Source: DASVCN01 sp040905665 (GTDB lineage: Bacteria; Deinococcota; Deinococci; Deinococcales; Trueperaceae). Taken from it: DNA of 64,000 nucleotides. Location: contig JBBDRD010000026.1 in assembly GCA_040905665.1 (NCBI GenBank), forward strand, positions 51,726 to 115,725, read 5' to 3'. Positions within the stretch are counted from its first letter, which is position 1; each line of letters opens with the position of its first letter. Of the stretch, positions 49,076 to 58,767 are shown piece by piece. A program made the position numbers and the translations under genes. The notes beneath the pieces were generated by a model that worked only from the letters and a program-made list of their open reading frames with translations, made no database searches and had not been told where the DNA came from.

Positions 49076-50563
49076 ATGGCAGCAGCAACACTTCTCGCCC
49101 GTGCCCAGTCCCAATGGTTCAGCAACATTCGCGGCGATCTCTTTGCCGGCATCGTCGTTGCCCTCGCACTAATCCCCGAAGCCATCGGTTTCTCCATCGT
49201 CGCCGGCGTAGACCCGAAAGTCGGTCTCTACGCCAGTTTCTGTATCGCCATGATCGCTGCTTTCGCCGGTGGCCGGCCCGCAATGATAAGCGGCGCGACC
49301 GGCGCAATGGCCTTGCTGATGGTCGATCTGGTGGCCGACCACGGCTTGCCATACCTGCTCGCCGCGACCATTGTCACCGGCTGCCTGCAGATCGTTTTCG
49401 GCATTTTAAAGCTGGGGCGTTACATGCGCTTCGTACCGAAGTCCGTCATGGTCGGATTCGTCAACTCTCTCGCCATCCTGATATTCCTCGCCCAGCTCGA
49501 GCAGTTCCACGGTGCCCACTCGAGTATCTACCTCCTCGTGCTTGCCGGCCTGGCGATCATCTACCTGTTCCCTCACCTCACGAAGGCGATTCCCTCTCCT
49601 CTGGTCGCTATAGTCGTATTGACCCTGTTCACCGTCTGGAGCGGGAGCCCCCTGCGCACCGTGGGCGACATGGGCGAGCTTCCGTCCATGCTGCCGTTCC
49701 TCGCGCTACCGCAGGTCCCTTTCTCGCTCGAGACGCTGCTGATCGTCCTGCCGTACGCGCTGCCGCTGGCGCTGGTCGGACTGATCGAGTCACTCCTCAC
49801 CGCCAACATCGTCGACGATCTCACCGATACCGGGAGCAACAAGAATCGCGAGGCGCGCGGGCAGGGCATGGCGAACATCGTGAGCGGCTTCTTTGGCGGC
49901 ATGGCCGGCTGCGCAATGATCGGTCAATCGATCATCAATATCGGCAGCGGAGGCCGCACCCGGCTGAGCACTCTGGCCTCCGGGCTGTTCTTACTCCTTA
50001 TGATCATCGTTCTGGGTGACGCCGTGCGGGTCATTCCGATGGGAGCGCTCGTTGCGGTCATGTTCATGGTTTCGATCAACACGTTCGACTGGAGCAGCTT
50101 GCCGGGCATGCTGCGTCACCCCAAGAGCGAGACCATCGTCATGCTGAGTACCGTTGGTGTCGTGCTCGCGACCCACAACCTGGCGCTGGGCGTTGGAGTT
50201 GGCGTTGTTCTCAGCTGTGTACTCTTCAGTCGCAAGATTGCCAAGCTGGTCGGTGTGTCAAGTCATATGGACGAGTCCGGCACAACTCGTATCTACACGA
50301 TCGCCGGACAGCTCTTCTTCGTAAGCATCGAGGAGTTCCTTGCGAGCTTCGACACTACCGAAGAGGTGGGTGCTGTCGTGCTGGACCTCACGCACGCACA
50401 GCTCTGGGATGCTACGTCAATAGCGGCGATCGACAAGCTCGTCCTGCGCTTCCGCTCCGCTGGTACGGTCGTGACCCTTCGAGGGGTAAACGAGGACGGG
50501 AAAGTGCTGCTCGAGAAGCTCGCACTGTATGACCGCCCGGGGGCCCGGCTGAGTAGTCACTGA
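49076..50563 (+). CDS. SulP-family anion transporter with STAS domain
   Basis: A 495-residue protein: a membrane domain of about 370 residues with the SulP start R-G-D-L-F-A-G-I-V-V-A-L-A-L-I-P-E-A-I-G-F-S, G-L-Y-A-S-F, and N-I-V-S-G-F-F-G-G-M-A-G-C-A-M-I-G-Q-S, followed by a C-terminal STAS domain (about 400-495) with V-L-D-L-T-H-A-Q-L-W-D-A-T-S-I-A-A-I-D. Members carry sulfate, bicarbonate or other anions, with Na+ or H+. ATG 49076 has TTAGGAG upstream; the frame is open to 49004. A UspA gene follows after 60 bp on the same strand. Confidence 0.91.
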   Translation: MAAATLLARAQSQWFSNIRGDLFAGIVVALALIPEAIGFSIVAGVDPKVGLYASFCIAMIAAFAGGRPAMISGATGAMALLMVDLVADHGLPYLLAATIVTGCLQIVFGILKLGRYMRFVPKSVMVGFVNSLAILIFLAQLEQFHGAHSSIYLLVLAGLAIIYLFPHLTKAIPSPLVAIVVLTLFTVWSGSPLRTVGDMGELPSMLPFLALPQVPFSLETLLIVLPYALPLALVGLIESLLTANIVDDLTDTGSNKNREARGQGMANIVSGFFGGMAGCAMIGQSIINIGSGGRTRLSTLASGLFLLLMIIVLGDAVRVIPMGALVAVMFMVSINTFDWSSLPGMLRHPKSETIVMLSTVGVVLATHNLALGVGVGVVLSCVLFSRKIAKLVGVSSHMDESGTTRIYTIAGQLFFVSIEEFLASFDTTEEVGAVVLDLTHAQLWDATSIAAIDKLVLRFRSAGTVVTLRGVNEDGKVLLEKLALYDRPGARLSSH

Positions 50564-50623
50564 CGTTAACGCTTGGGGGCAAGGTCGAGGCGGTTATACT
50601 CATCTCATCGCCGGAGGTCCAAT

Positions 50624-51040
50624 ATGTTTGCGCGGATCTTGTTGCCAACCGACTTTTCAGCCAGCGCGGATGCAGCCATCGGTTTGGCCCGGGAGCATTT
50701 CCCCCAGGCGGACCGCTGCCTGCTGCATGTTCTCGACCCGCAACGCATCGCCACCTCTATCACTTCTTCGGTATCCGCGAGGGAAGACCGGGAGGCTCTC
50801 GAACGGGAACTTCTGGCGCGGTTGGAATCACAGGCCTGGCCCGGCGAGGAGTGCACTATCGAAGTAGGCACAGCTGCCGACACCATCCTGGCGTGTGCCC
50901 AGGCATGGGAGGCGGACCTGATCGTAATGGGCACGCACGGCCGAACCGGCCTGGCGCACTTTCTCAACGGGAGCGTCGCCGAGCGTGTGGTACGGCACGC
51001 GCGCCGTCCGGTGCTCATTGAGCACGAGAAGAGGGCCTAG
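50624..51040 (+). CDS. UspA-family universal stress protein
   Basis: A 138-residue single-domain UspA: start M-F-A-R-I-L-L-P-T-D-F-S, and the ATP-binding motif G-T-H-G-R-T-G-L-A-H-F-L-N-G-S-V-A-E-R-V-V (G-2x-G-9x-G-S). It likely binds ATP and modulates stress responses, or the SulP transporter upstream, as UspA proteins often pair with such transporters. ATG 50624 has GGAGG 7 nt upstream; TATACT about 30 nt upstream is a possible -10. Confidence 0.9.
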   Translation: MFARILLPTDFSASADAAIGLAREHFPQADRCLLHVLDPQRIATSITSSVSAREDREALERELLARLESQAWPGEECTIEVGTAADTILACAQAWEADLIVMGTHGRTGLAHFLNGSVAERVVRHARRPVLIEHEKRA

Positions 51041-51105
51041 GGCTGCTCCCGTGCCAACCCCCAATTGCTCTCGATGGTCCCCTCCGGTTTGGACACCGTC
51101 CTGTA

Positions 51106-51111
51106 TATAAT
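51106..51111 (+). promoter_or_regulatory. TATAAT -10 box of dctP
   Basis: A consensus TATAAT about 40 nt before ATG 51152. No -35 is found at normal spacing (a TTGGAC lies only 11 nt upstream). Confidence 0.5.
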
Positions 51112-51151
51112 CAAAGTGGTTTCGACCGAAAAATAGAACCGGAGGTGGGAA

Positions 51152-52231
51152 ATGAAGCGTCGTGATTTCCTCAAGAAGGCTGGTGTGGTGACAGCAAGCG
51201 CCGCACTGTCTCCGCTGATGTTCGCCAATGCGCAGAACAGCACCTATCGCTGGGACATGGTCACCTCTTGGCCAACCGCCCTCGACACCATCTACGGAGG
51301 CGCCGTGGACACAGCAGCGGTGCTCACGGAGCTAACCGACGGCGATGTTCAGGTCAACGTCCACCCGGCCGGCGCCCAGATCGGGGCATTCGAGGTCTAC
51401 GACGCTGTTTCCAGCGGGGCCTTCCAGATGGCTCACGCTGCTCCCTATTACTTCATCAACAAGGATCCCACCCACGCCTTCTTTACAGCCGTACCGTTCG
51501 GCATGAACGCACAACAGTTCGATGCCTGGATGATCTCTGGCGGCGGCCAGGAACTGCACGATGAGCTGACGAACGGCGACAACGTGGTGGCGTTCGTGGC
51601 AGGCAATACCGGTCCGCAAACGAGCGGTTGGTTCAACCGTGAGATAAACAGCTCCGACGATCTGCGCGGCCTCACCATCCGCTTCCCTGGCTTCGGGGGG
51701 CAGGTCCTCAGTCGCCTGGGCGCCAACGTGCAAAACTTGCCCGGCGGAGAGATTTTCCTGGCGCTCGACACAGGCGTAATCGACGCGGCCGACTGGGTGG
51801 GCCCGTACGACGACGAGATCCTCGGACTGCATCAGGCGGCTCGTTACTACTACTTCCCCAGCTGGGCCGAACCCGGCGCCTCGCTCTCGTCTTATATCAA
51901 CAAGGACGTTTATGACGGTCTCCCTGCCGATATTCAGAGTGCAATCCGTGCTGCATCGGCGGAGGCGAATCTGCGGATGATGGCGAAGTACAACGCCCGG
52001 AACATGCCCGCCCTGCAGCGCCTGATCGACGGAGGCACCGAAGTCCGGACGCTCTCCAACGACATTCTCCAGTCGCTCGAGGGCGCCACCAACGAGATCC
52101 ACACTGAGAACGCCGGTGGCAACGACCTCTACGGCCGCGTTCTGGACAGCTACCAGTCTTTCCAGGAAACCGTGCGTGGCTGGACCGAGATCAGCGACTT
52201 CTCCTACCACAGCTACATCTACCGGGAGTAG
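51152..52231 (+). CDS. TRAP transporter substrate-binding protein (TakP-like, 2-oxoacid type), Tat-exported
   Basis: A 359-residue binding protein. The N-terminus K-R-R-D-F-L-K-K-A-G is a twin-arginine signal. The mature part matches TakP-type DctP proteins that bind 2-oxoacids or lactate: Y-R-W-D-M-V-T-S-W-P, G-A-F-E-V-Y-D-A-V-S-S-G, A-P-Y-Y-F-I-N-K-D-P and the ligand-Arg segment G-L-T-I-R-F-P-G-F-G-G-Q-V. ATG 51152 has GGAGGTGGG upstream. The permease genes dctM and dctQ lie convergently downstream rather than in the same operon, separated by a bidirectional terminator. A link to the 2-oxoacid dehydrogenase at the window start is possible but not shown. Confidence 0.9.
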   Translation: MKRRDFLKKAGVVTASAALSPLMFANAQNSTYRWDMVTSWPTALDTIYGGAVDTAAVLTELTDGDVQVNVHPAGAQIGAFEVYDAVSSGAFQMAHAAPYYFINKDPTHAFFTAVPFGMNAQQFDAWMISGGGQELHDELTNGDNVVAFVAGNTGPQTSGWFNREINSSDDLRGLTIRFPGFGGQVLSRLGANVQNLPGGEIFLALDTGVIDAADWVGPYDDEILGLHQAARYYYFPSWAEPGASLSSYINKDVYDGLPADIQSAIRAASAEANLRMMAKYNARNMPALQRLIDGGTEVRTLSNDILQSLEGATNEIHTENAGGNDLYGRVLDSYQSFQETVRGWTEISDFSYHSYIYRE

Positions 52232-52259
52232 GTCAACCGCTTAGTGCCGAAGTTGTCGG

Positions 52260-52278
52260 GCCGCCCTCAAAGGGCGGC
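52260..52278. terminator. Hairpin between convergent dctP and dctM
   Basis: Perfect 8-bp arms GCCGCCCT (52260-52267) and AGGGCGGC (52271-52278) around a CAA loop. No T-run follows. It serves both converging transcripts. Confidence 0.7.
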
Positions 52279-52310
52279 TACGCTATCGAGCCCCGCTACC
52301 TGCCTTGCTG

Positions 52311-53672
52311 TCACCGGGAGAATGAGATCGACGGCAGCCATGTCACCAACGGCGGATACAACACTATCAGCAACAAGGCCAGTAGTTGTAGAACGATGAA
52401 CGGGACGATACCGCGGTAAATGTCAAGCGTTCTCACCTCCGGGGGCGCCACCCCCTTCAGATAAAAGAGCGCGAAGCCGAACGGCGGCGTGAGAAACGAT
52501 GACTGGAGATTCATCGCTATCACCACTCCGAACCACACCATCATCTCGGGCCCAAAGAACCGCAGTGCGATCGGAGCGATCAGCGGCACGACGATGAAGG
52601 TGATTTCGATGAAGTCGATGAAGAAGCCGAGCAGGAACAGCACCAGCATCGTGAAGAACAAGAACCCCCACTGCCCACCGGGCAGATTGAGCAGGAAGTC
52701 CTCGACCAGCCGGTCTCCGTTGAGCGCAGTGAACACCATCGAAAAGGCGGTCGCCCCGACCAGGATGATGAACACCATGCTGGTGAGTTTTACGGTCTGA
52801 TCCATGGTGTCGGTAAGACTCGAGAGGGTGAGCCGGCGATTGACGAGCGCCAGAAGCATTGCACCGATGGCGCCCATCGCTCCGGCCTCGGTTGGGGTGG
52901 CAATCCCCATGAAGATCGAGCCGAGTACTACCAGGATGAGGAAGAGTGGCGGGATGAGGTTCAGCAGCACACGCAGCGCCAGGGCACGACCGCTCAACGC
53001 ACGCGCTTCGGGCGGTAGCGCGGGTGCACTACGCGGGCGGGTAATGGCAACGAAAACGACCCACAGGACGAAGATTCCTGCCAGCAGGAAACCCGGTATC
53101 AGTGCGCCAAGGAATAGCTCGCCGACCGAAACGCCGATCTGATCACCCAGGATGACCAAAACGATGCTCGGGGGAATTATCTGCCCCAGAGTGCCGGCCG
53201 AGGCGACCACCCCCGAAGCAAGCGACTTGTCGTAGTTGTACTTCAGCATTACCGGCAGAGCAAGCACGCCCATCGTAACTACCGAGGCGCCCACTACGCC
53301 CGTCGACGCTGCCAGCAGGGCACCTACGACTACCACCGAGATCGCCAATCCTCCGCGTAGGCGTCCGAAGAGGATTCCCATCGTTTCCAGCAGTCCCTCG
53401 GCCAGCCCGGACTTTTCCAGCATCACGCCCATGAAGACGAAGAAGGGTACGGCAACCAAGGTGTAGTTCTCCATGATGGTGCCGTAGATCCGTTGCGGGA
53501 GAATATTCAGCCGGGCGAACCTGAAGGTCGATTCCCACGGCAGGAATCCGAGCAGGTCGCTGCCAACGAGGGTGAAAAGCACCGCGGTTCCGCCGAGTGT
53601 GAAGGCTACCGGGAAACCGATGAGCAGAAGCACGATAGCGGCCAGGAACATCCAGAGCGCCAGGTACTCCAC
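52311..53672 (-). CDS. dctM: TRAP transporter large permease (DctM)
   Basis: A 453-residue membrane protein with about twelve hydrophobic segments and DctM motifs: F-V-F-M-G-V-M-L-E-K-S-G-L-A-E, G-A-S-V-V-T-M-G-V-L-A-L-P-V-M-L, I-I-P-P-S-I-V-L-V, and F-I-D-F-I-E-I-T-F-I-V. It forms the transport channel of the TRAP system with DctQ. GTG 53672 lies 1 nt after the dctQ stop. Convergent with dctP. Confidence 0.93.
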   Translation of the reverse strand: MEYLALWMFLAAIVLLLIGFPVAFTLGGTAVLFTLVGSDLLGFLPWESTFRFARLNILPQRIYGTIMENYTLVAVPFFVFMGVMLEKSGLAEGLLETMGILFGRLRGGLAISVVVVGALLAASTGVVGASVVTMGVLALPVMLKYNYDKSLASGVVASAGTLGQIIPPSIVLVILGDQIGVSVGELFLGALIPGFLLAGIFVLWVVFVAITRPRSAPALPPEARALSGRALALRVLLNLIPPLFLILVVLGSIFMGIATPTEAGAMGAIGAMLLALVNRRLTLSSLTDTMDQTVKLTSMVFIILVGATAFSMVFTALNGDRLVEDFLLNLPGGQWGFLFFTMLVLFLLGFFIDFIEITFIVVPLIAPIALRFFGPEMMVWFGVVIAMNLQSSFLTPPFGFALFYLKGVAPPEVRTLDIYRGIVPFIVLQLLALLLIVLYPPLVTWLPSISFSR

Positions 53673-53673
53673 C

Positions 53674-54243
53674 TCAGATCGCTTCCGTTTGGGTGGTGAC
53701 CCGCTCGTGGGTGCTGCCAGAGTCGGAATGCCCGTTGAGGAAAGCGATGTTCTTGATCAACTCACTGATCCCTTGGACGATGAGCAGGCCGAAAGCGATG
53801 AGGATGAGGGTCTTCGCCGGGTAGACGGGGATCCCGGCTGCGTTGAGGTTGATTTCGCCCTGGCGCCAGGAGGTGGCAACATAACGCTGGCCGAAGTAGA
53901 GACCCATGATCGAAAAAGGGATAAGGAAGAGCAGCACACCGATTATGTCGACAATAGCTTTGCTTCGGTGGCTGAGGGTGGAGAAAATAATGTCGACTCG
54001 GACGTGGGCGTCCTTGCGGAAAACGTAGGCCGCGCCCATCAGGAAGACGAAGTCGTATGCATACGTTTGCAGGACGATGTACTGTGTCCCACCGAGCGAA
54101 ACGCCCAGGCTACGCCCAACATAGCGCGTCACTACGTTTAGCACGCCAATCAGTACCATCAGCAGGGTCACCCAGCAAGCGACCTTGCCAACGACGGTAG
54201 TGACCGCGTCGATCCCACGCGAGATCGCCAGTAAGAACTGCAA
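53674..54243 (-). CDS. dctQ: TRAP transporter small permease (DctQ)
   Basis: A 189-residue protein with four hydrophobic segments and the DctQ motif D-F-V-F-L-M-G-A-A-Y-V-F-R-K-D-A-H-V-R-V-D. TTG 54243 is chosen as start since the GAGAGGG stretch lies about 6 nt upstream; the frame runs to 54288. mltG ends 96 bp upstream on the same strand, so dctQM may be read through from the alaS operon. Confidence 0.9.
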   Translation of the reverse strand: MQFLLAISRGIDAVTTVVGKVACWVTLLMVLIGVLNVVTRYVGRSLGVSLGGTQYIVLQTYAYDFVFLMGAAYVFRKDAHVRVDIIFSTLSHRSKAIVDIIGVLLFLIPFSIMGLYFGQRYVATSWRQGEINLNAAGIPVYPAKTLILIAFGLLIVQGISELIKNIAFLNGHSDSGSTHERVTTQTEAI

Positions 54244-54338
54244 GGAACCCTCTCCCTCCGAGTTACATTCGGTTGTCAGCTGCCTCAAACATCGTAGCCT
54301 TTGCGCCCGGAAGCGTCAACGCAGGCTTGCCCTGCCCG

Positions 54339-55424
54339 TTAGGGTCCCTCCCCACGCAGATAGCGTGCGACGTCCTGGTTGTGGTCATCCAGGTTGATAT
54401 TGGGACGAAATACGATCTCATCGTCATCGAAGCCGTGCAGGAAGTAGAGGTACTCGTTGCCCTGTTCGTCCTCACGAACGGGGGACAGGACCGCGAGTAA
54501 TGCCGAGCGACCAGGATTGCTGATAGGCCCCCGGGGCAGGTCCGAACGAGTATAGGTGTTCCATGGATGATCCTGGCGGATGTCACCAGCGAGTGCGTCG
54601 AGTTCGGGTAGTGACTTGCCCAGGCCATAAGCGACGGTGGGATCCGATTGCAGGGGCATGCCGAGGTCGAGCCTATTGAGGAACACGCCGGCTATGAGGG
54701 GCATCTCCTCGTCGCTCCCCGCCTCGGACTGCACCATCGAACCGAGAATGACCCACTCGTGTACGCTCAGCCCGCTGCGCTCCAGCTCTTCGCGGACCGT
54801 CTTATCGATCTCCTGATCGAAGCGTTCCAGTAGCCGGTCCACGACCTCCTGTGGAGTGTCGGATAGCGGGATCTCATAGGACGCGGGGAAGAGATAGCCC
54901 TCCAGCGTCGCGCTCTCGGGCAGGTATGGAGGGCGTAGGGCCCCGGGTTGCGAAATGAGTTCGGCGTAGCTCTCGAGTTGATGCAGGCCTGCCGCCTCCA
55001 AGCGTTCGGCCAAGTCGGTGGCTCGTATTCCCTCGGGGAGGAGGACCTGGGCTACTCGAGGTCGACCTCCTCGAACCAGGGTTTCGGCAAGCTGAGGGGC
55101 AGACGCTGCACGGTCGAGGTCGTACAAGCCCTCCCCAATAGACCGGTCGAGGCCTCTTATTCGGAGGTATGCACTAAAGACGGGCGCGCTTCGCACCAGG
55201 TCGCGGTCCTCGAGTTCCTCGGACACGCGGTTTGCACCCCAGCCGGGGAATACCTCGAACTCGACGAGTTCCGAGCTTTCGCTTACCGGCATCAAGCTCC
55301 AAACTATAAGCGCGGACATGGCGCCCAGGGCGAGTAGTAGCGCGACGAGAATGGCTCTCGTGACGGTTCGGGCCCGTTTGCCAGGGCGCTCCTTGTCGGA
55401 GAGCGTCCCGTCACCGTCACTCAC
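54339..55424 (-). CDS. mltG: Endolytic murein transglycosylase MltG
   Basis: MltG cuts nascent peptidoglycan strands and sets glycan length. The 361-residue protein has a short cytoplasmic N-terminus, one membrane helix (about residues 22-45, I-L-V-A-L-L-L-A-L-G-A-M-S-A-L-I-V-W), a LysM-like region and the YceG domain with the catalytic Glu in L-G-S-M-V-Q-S-E-A-G, then F-L-N-R-L, L-Q-S-D-P-T-V-A-Y-G and W-N-T-Y. The start overlaps ruvX by 8 nt. Confidence 0.93.
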   Translation of the reverse strand: MSDGDGTLSDKERPGKRARTVTRAILVALLLALGAMSALIVWSLMPVSESSELVEFEVFPGWGANRVSEELEDRDLVRSAPVFSAYLRIRGLDRSIGEGLYDLDRAASAPQLAETLVRGGRPRVAQVLLPEGIRATDLAERLEAAGLHQLESYAELISQPGALRPPYLPESATLEGYLFPASYEIPLSDTPQEVVDRLLERFDQEIDKTVREELERSGLSVHEWVILGSMVQSEAGSDEEMPLIAGVFLNRLDLGMPLQSDPTVAYGLGKSLPELDALAGDIRQDHPWNTYTRSDLPRGPISNPGRSALLAVLSPVREDEQGNEYLYFLHGFDDDEIVFRPNINLDDHNQDVARYLRGEGP

Positions 55425-55851
55425 CGGCCCTAGCCCCCATCCGGCGCAGGTAGGTCTCGAGGATAAGCACGGCAGATGCCTCGTCGACGCGCCCCTTCTC
55501 CTGCCGGCGACGCTTGCTCTGGCCGCTGCCGAGGATCTGTGAGGTGGCGAGCCGGGTGGTGAACCGTTCGTCCTCTACGTCGACAGTCAACCCCGCTGTT
55601 TCGAGGGCGGCAATGAACTCGCGTACCCGCAGGGTTTGAGCCGAGTCCTTCCCGTCCGTTCGTCTTGGCAGGCCAACCACTACTCGCGTGGCGCCTTCTG
55701 CGCGGGCGGCCTCGGCTACCGCACTCACATCGGCCGAGCTTCCCTGTCGGCTAATGAACCCCCTGCCGAAGGCGAATTGGCTGCCCAGTTCGCCTCGCGC
55801 CACTCCTATACGCGCCTCTCCCACATCGAGCGCGAGTACTACCTCAGCCAC
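55417..55851 (-). CDS. ruvX: RuvX/YqgF-type Holliday junction resolvase-like nuclease
   Basis: A 144-residue RNase H-like protein: L-A-L-D-V-G-E-A-R-I-G-V-A at the start, V-V-G-L-P-R-R-T-D-G, Glu in V-D-E-R-F-T-T, and R-V-D-E-A-S-A-V-L-I-L at the end, holding the three acidic residues. The family is linked to pre-16S rRNA 5' processing. It lies between alaS (44 bp upstream) and mltG (overlapping), the widely kept alaS-ruvX-mltG order. Confidence 0.93.
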   Translation of the reverse strand: MAEVVLALDVGEARIGVARGELGSQFAFGRGFISRQGSSADVSAVAEAARAEGATRVVVGLPRRTDGKDSAQTLRVREFIAALETAGLTVDVEDERFTTRLATSQILGSGQSKRRRQEKGRVDEASAVLILETYLRRMGARAGE

Positions 55852-55895
55852 AGCGAGCCTTGTCCCGCTCGAGAGAAGCCACGAGACCCGAGGGG

Positions 55896-58631
55896 CTAGC
55901 CCGCGACCCCGGTCGCGAGGATCTCCGGGAGTGCCGAAAGCGCCTCGGGAAGCCGGCTGGAATCCTTGAGCCCGGCCTGGGCCATGTCGGGGCGGCCCCC
56001 GCCGTTACCGCCGGCGCGCTTCGCCAGCTCGCGTACCAAATTGCCGGCATGAGCCCCCCTCGCGCGCGCTTCTGCCGAGACTTTTACTACCAGCAACCCC
56101 TCGCTACCGGCGACCACGAGATCGGCGCCGGACTGCAGAAGCAGGTTGTCGGCGGCGGTTCTGAGCGACGAGGAATCGAGGCCGTCGAATGACGTCGAGA
56201 GGTAGCGGAAGCCACCGGCCTCCTCGACCTTTTGCTTTTGGTTGGAGCCACCCCCCGCCTGCGCAGTCGCCAGCCGGTCACGGAGTGATGCACTCTCCCG
56301 CTGGGCGGATTTGAGGTCGACCTGGAGGCGTCCGACTCGGCTGCTAAGGTCGGCCGGAGCCGCTCCCAGCTCTGCCGCGAGACCGGTTAGGGTGCCGCGC
56401 AGCTCGTGCAGATAATCGAGCGAGGCCATGCCGACTCGCGCCTCCAACCGTCTCACGCCGGCCGACACCGCCTCCTCGGAGACAACTACGAAGGAACCGA
56501 TCTGGCCGGTACGCCTCACATGGGTGCCGCCGCACAACTCTACCGACACAGAAGTGGAGTCCACCCCGCCGCTGCCTTCGCCGGCGCTTTCAACGAGAGC
56601 ACCCTGGTCGTTAGAAGGAGACGCGCCCTCGCTCCCTATGGTGACCATACGAACCTCGGAGCCGTACTTTTCGCCAAAGAGCATTATCGCTCCGCACTCG
56701 CGCGCCTCTTCGATGGAGACCGTCCGCCAATCGACCGCGAAGTCGCCCTGGATCCAGCGGTTCACTAGCGTTTCGATTCGTTCGACCTCGCCTCCCGTGA
56801 GCGCCTGGGGGTGGGAGAAGTCGAAGCGCAGCCGCTCGGGGGCCACCAGTGAACCCGCCTGGGCTACATGCTTGCCCAAAACGGACCGCAGGGCCGCGTG
56901 AAGCAAATGGGTCGCGGTGTGGTGCTTTTGCGTCTCCTGCCGCGCCGGGTCGACGACCGCCCGCACTTGCTGACCAACTTCGATACGGCCGCGCGCGATC
57001 TTGGCACGGTGCATCAGCAGTCCCTGGCTGGAACGGGAGGTGCTGGTCACCAGCGCGGCGCCCCCAGGCCACTCCAGTTTGCCTGCGTCGCCTATCTGCC
57101 CCCCGCCTTCCGGGTAGAACGGACTCCGGTCGAGCACAATTTCAACCGCCACGCCTTCGCCGGCTGCCTGCTCGAGTCGCTCGCCTTCGATGAGCGCAAG
57201 CACTTGCGCGTTTGCATCGTAGGCTTCGTAACCCAGGAACTGCGTTTCACCGTGCTCGCGGGCCACGCCTCCGAGCGTGTCACTGGCGGCGGTAAATAGG
57301 GCTTGTGACTCACGCCCGCCACGAGACAGTTTCCGGGCCCGCTCGCGGGCCGCTTCGAAGCCGACGCCGTCTACCGCAACGCCACATTCGGCGGCAAGAT
57401 CGCGAGTGAGGTCGAGGGGGAAGCCGTAGGTTTGCCACAGGTCGAAGGCGACCTCTCCCGGTAACTCCCCGCCCTTGCCGGCCTGGTCGAGGATCTGTCC
57501 AACACGTTGGATTCCCGACTCGAGGGTGCGCAGGAACTGCTCCTCCTCGGCCTTTACGATCCCCTGGATGCGCTCCTGGCCACCTTTGATCTCCGGATAG
57601 GCCTCGCCCATCGCTTCCACTACCTGCTCCACGAGCTCCCATAGCACCGGCTCGCGTAGGCCCAGGAGCCAGGCGTGCCGCGAGGCACGGCGCAGCAGCA
57701 TCTTCACGACGTATCCGGCGCCATCGTTGGCCGGCATGATGCCGTCGGCGATGCAGAAGGTAACCGCCCGCAGGTGATCTGCAACTACCCGATGCGAAAG
57801 GCTGCCGGCGCCCCCGTACGGCTTACCGGAGAGTTCGGCGACCCGCCGGATGGTGGGTTGGAAGAGGGCGGTGGCATAGGCATCCTCGGAATCGGTCATT
57901 ACCGCCGCGACGCGCTCGAATCCCATACCGGTATCGATATTCTTCTGCGGCAGCGGCTCGAGCCGGCCGCCTTCCTGGCGATCGAACTGGGTGAAGACCA
58001 GGTTCCAGATCTCGATGTAGCGGTCTCCCGAACCGGTGTTGGGCCCGGTTTCGTCGGCGCTGCCGTACTGCGGCCCGCGATCGAAGAAGATCTCGGAGCA
58101 GGGCCCGCAAGGCCCGTTTGGGCCCTCGGAAACTGCGTTGGCCGGCCAAAAGTTCTCGTCCTCGCCCCAGCGCGAGACTCGCTCGGCCGGCACGCCTACG
58201 TGCTTCGTCCACACCTCGAACGCTTCGTCGTCATCGAGATAGACGGTAACGAAGAGGCGATCGGGGTCGAGGCCCAGCCACTCTTTTGAAGTGAGGAACT
58301 CCCAGGCCCACTGCGCCGCTTCCTTCTTGAAGTAGTCGCCAAAGGAGAAGTTGCCCATCATCTCGAAGAAGGAGTGGTGGCGCAAGGTGCGGCCCACGTT
58401 CTCGATGTCGTTGATGCGCAGGCACTTCTGCGCCGTGGTGACGCGGTGCCAGATACCCTCCACGCCGGCGAACTTGGGGGTAGCGCCCAGAAAGTACGGC
58501 TTGAACTGCACCATCCCGGCGCTGTTGAAGAACAGGGTGGGGTCTTCGCTCCGAAGCGACGCGCTCGGGTAGATGAGGTGGTTTTTCTGCTCGAAAAACT
58601 CGAGGTACTTGCGCCTCAGCTCAAAAATCAT
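55896..58631 (-). CDS. alaS: Alanyl-tRNA synthetase
   Basis: AlaRS charges tRNA-Ala. The 911-residue protein has the class II catalytic core (F-F-N-S-A-G-M-V-Q-F-K-P-Y, H-H-S-F-F-E-M-M-G-N-F-S-F-G-D-Y-F), the tRNA-recognition domain, the editing domain with zinc ligands H-T-A-T-H and C-G-G-T-H, and the C-Ala domain with a long coiled coil. ATG 58631 is used with AGGAGG 8 nt upstream; an in-frame GTG at 58652 lies 8 nt after a TATAAT -10 box and would add seven residues. First gene of alaS-ruvX-mltG. Confidence 0.96.
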   Translation of the reverse strand: MIFELRRKYLEFFEQKNHLIYPSASLRSEDPTLFFNSAGMVQFKPYFLGATPKFAGVEGIWHRVTTAQKCLRINDIENVGRTLRHHSFFEMMGNFSFGDYFKKEAAQWAWEFLTSKEWLGLDPDRLFVTVYLDDDEAFEVWTKHVGVPAERVSRWGEDENFWPANAVSEGPNGPCGPCSEIFFDRGPQYGSADETGPNTGSGDRYIEIWNLVFTQFDRQEGGRLEPLPQKNIDTGMGFERVAAVMTDSEDAYATALFQPTIRRVAELSGKPYGGAGSLSHRVVADHLRAVTFCIADGIMPANDGAGYVVKMLLRRASRHAWLLGLREPVLWELVEQVVEAMGEAYPEIKGGQERIQGIVKAEEEQFLRTLESGIQRVGQILDQAGKGGELPGEVAFDLWQTYGFPLDLTRDLAAECGVAVDGVGFEAARERARKLSRGGRESQALFTAASDTLGGVAREHGETQFLGYEAYDANAQVLALIEGERLEQAAGEGVAVEIVLDRSPFYPEGGGQIGDAGKLEWPGGAALVTSTSRSSQGLLMHRAKIARGRIEVGQQVRAVVDPARQETQKHHTATHLLHAALRSVLGKHVAQAGSLVAPERLRFDFSHPQALTGGEVERIETLVNRWIQGDFAVDWRTVSIEEARECGAIMLFGEKYGSEVRMVTIGSEGASPSNDQGALVESAGEGSGGVDSTSVSVELCGGTHVRRTGQIGSFVVVSEEAVSAGVRRLEARVGMASLDYLHELRGTLTGLAAELGAAPADLSSRVGRLQVDLKSAQRESASLRDRLATAQAGGGSNQKQKVEEAGGFRYLSTSFDGLDSSSLRTAADNLLLQSGADLVVAGSEGLLVVKVSAEARARGAHAGNLVRELAKRAGGNGGGRPDMAQAGLKDSSRLPEALSALPEILATGVAG

Positions 58632-58767
58632 GGGGAACGCCTCCTGCTGCACGAATCTCGATTATAACGGCCGGCCGTGGTGCAATTCGGTAGCGAACGG
58701 GTGTACTGCTTCTCTTCCCCACAGTGCACGGCGCCAAAGTCGCACTACAGTATTACCGGGGGTGGCC

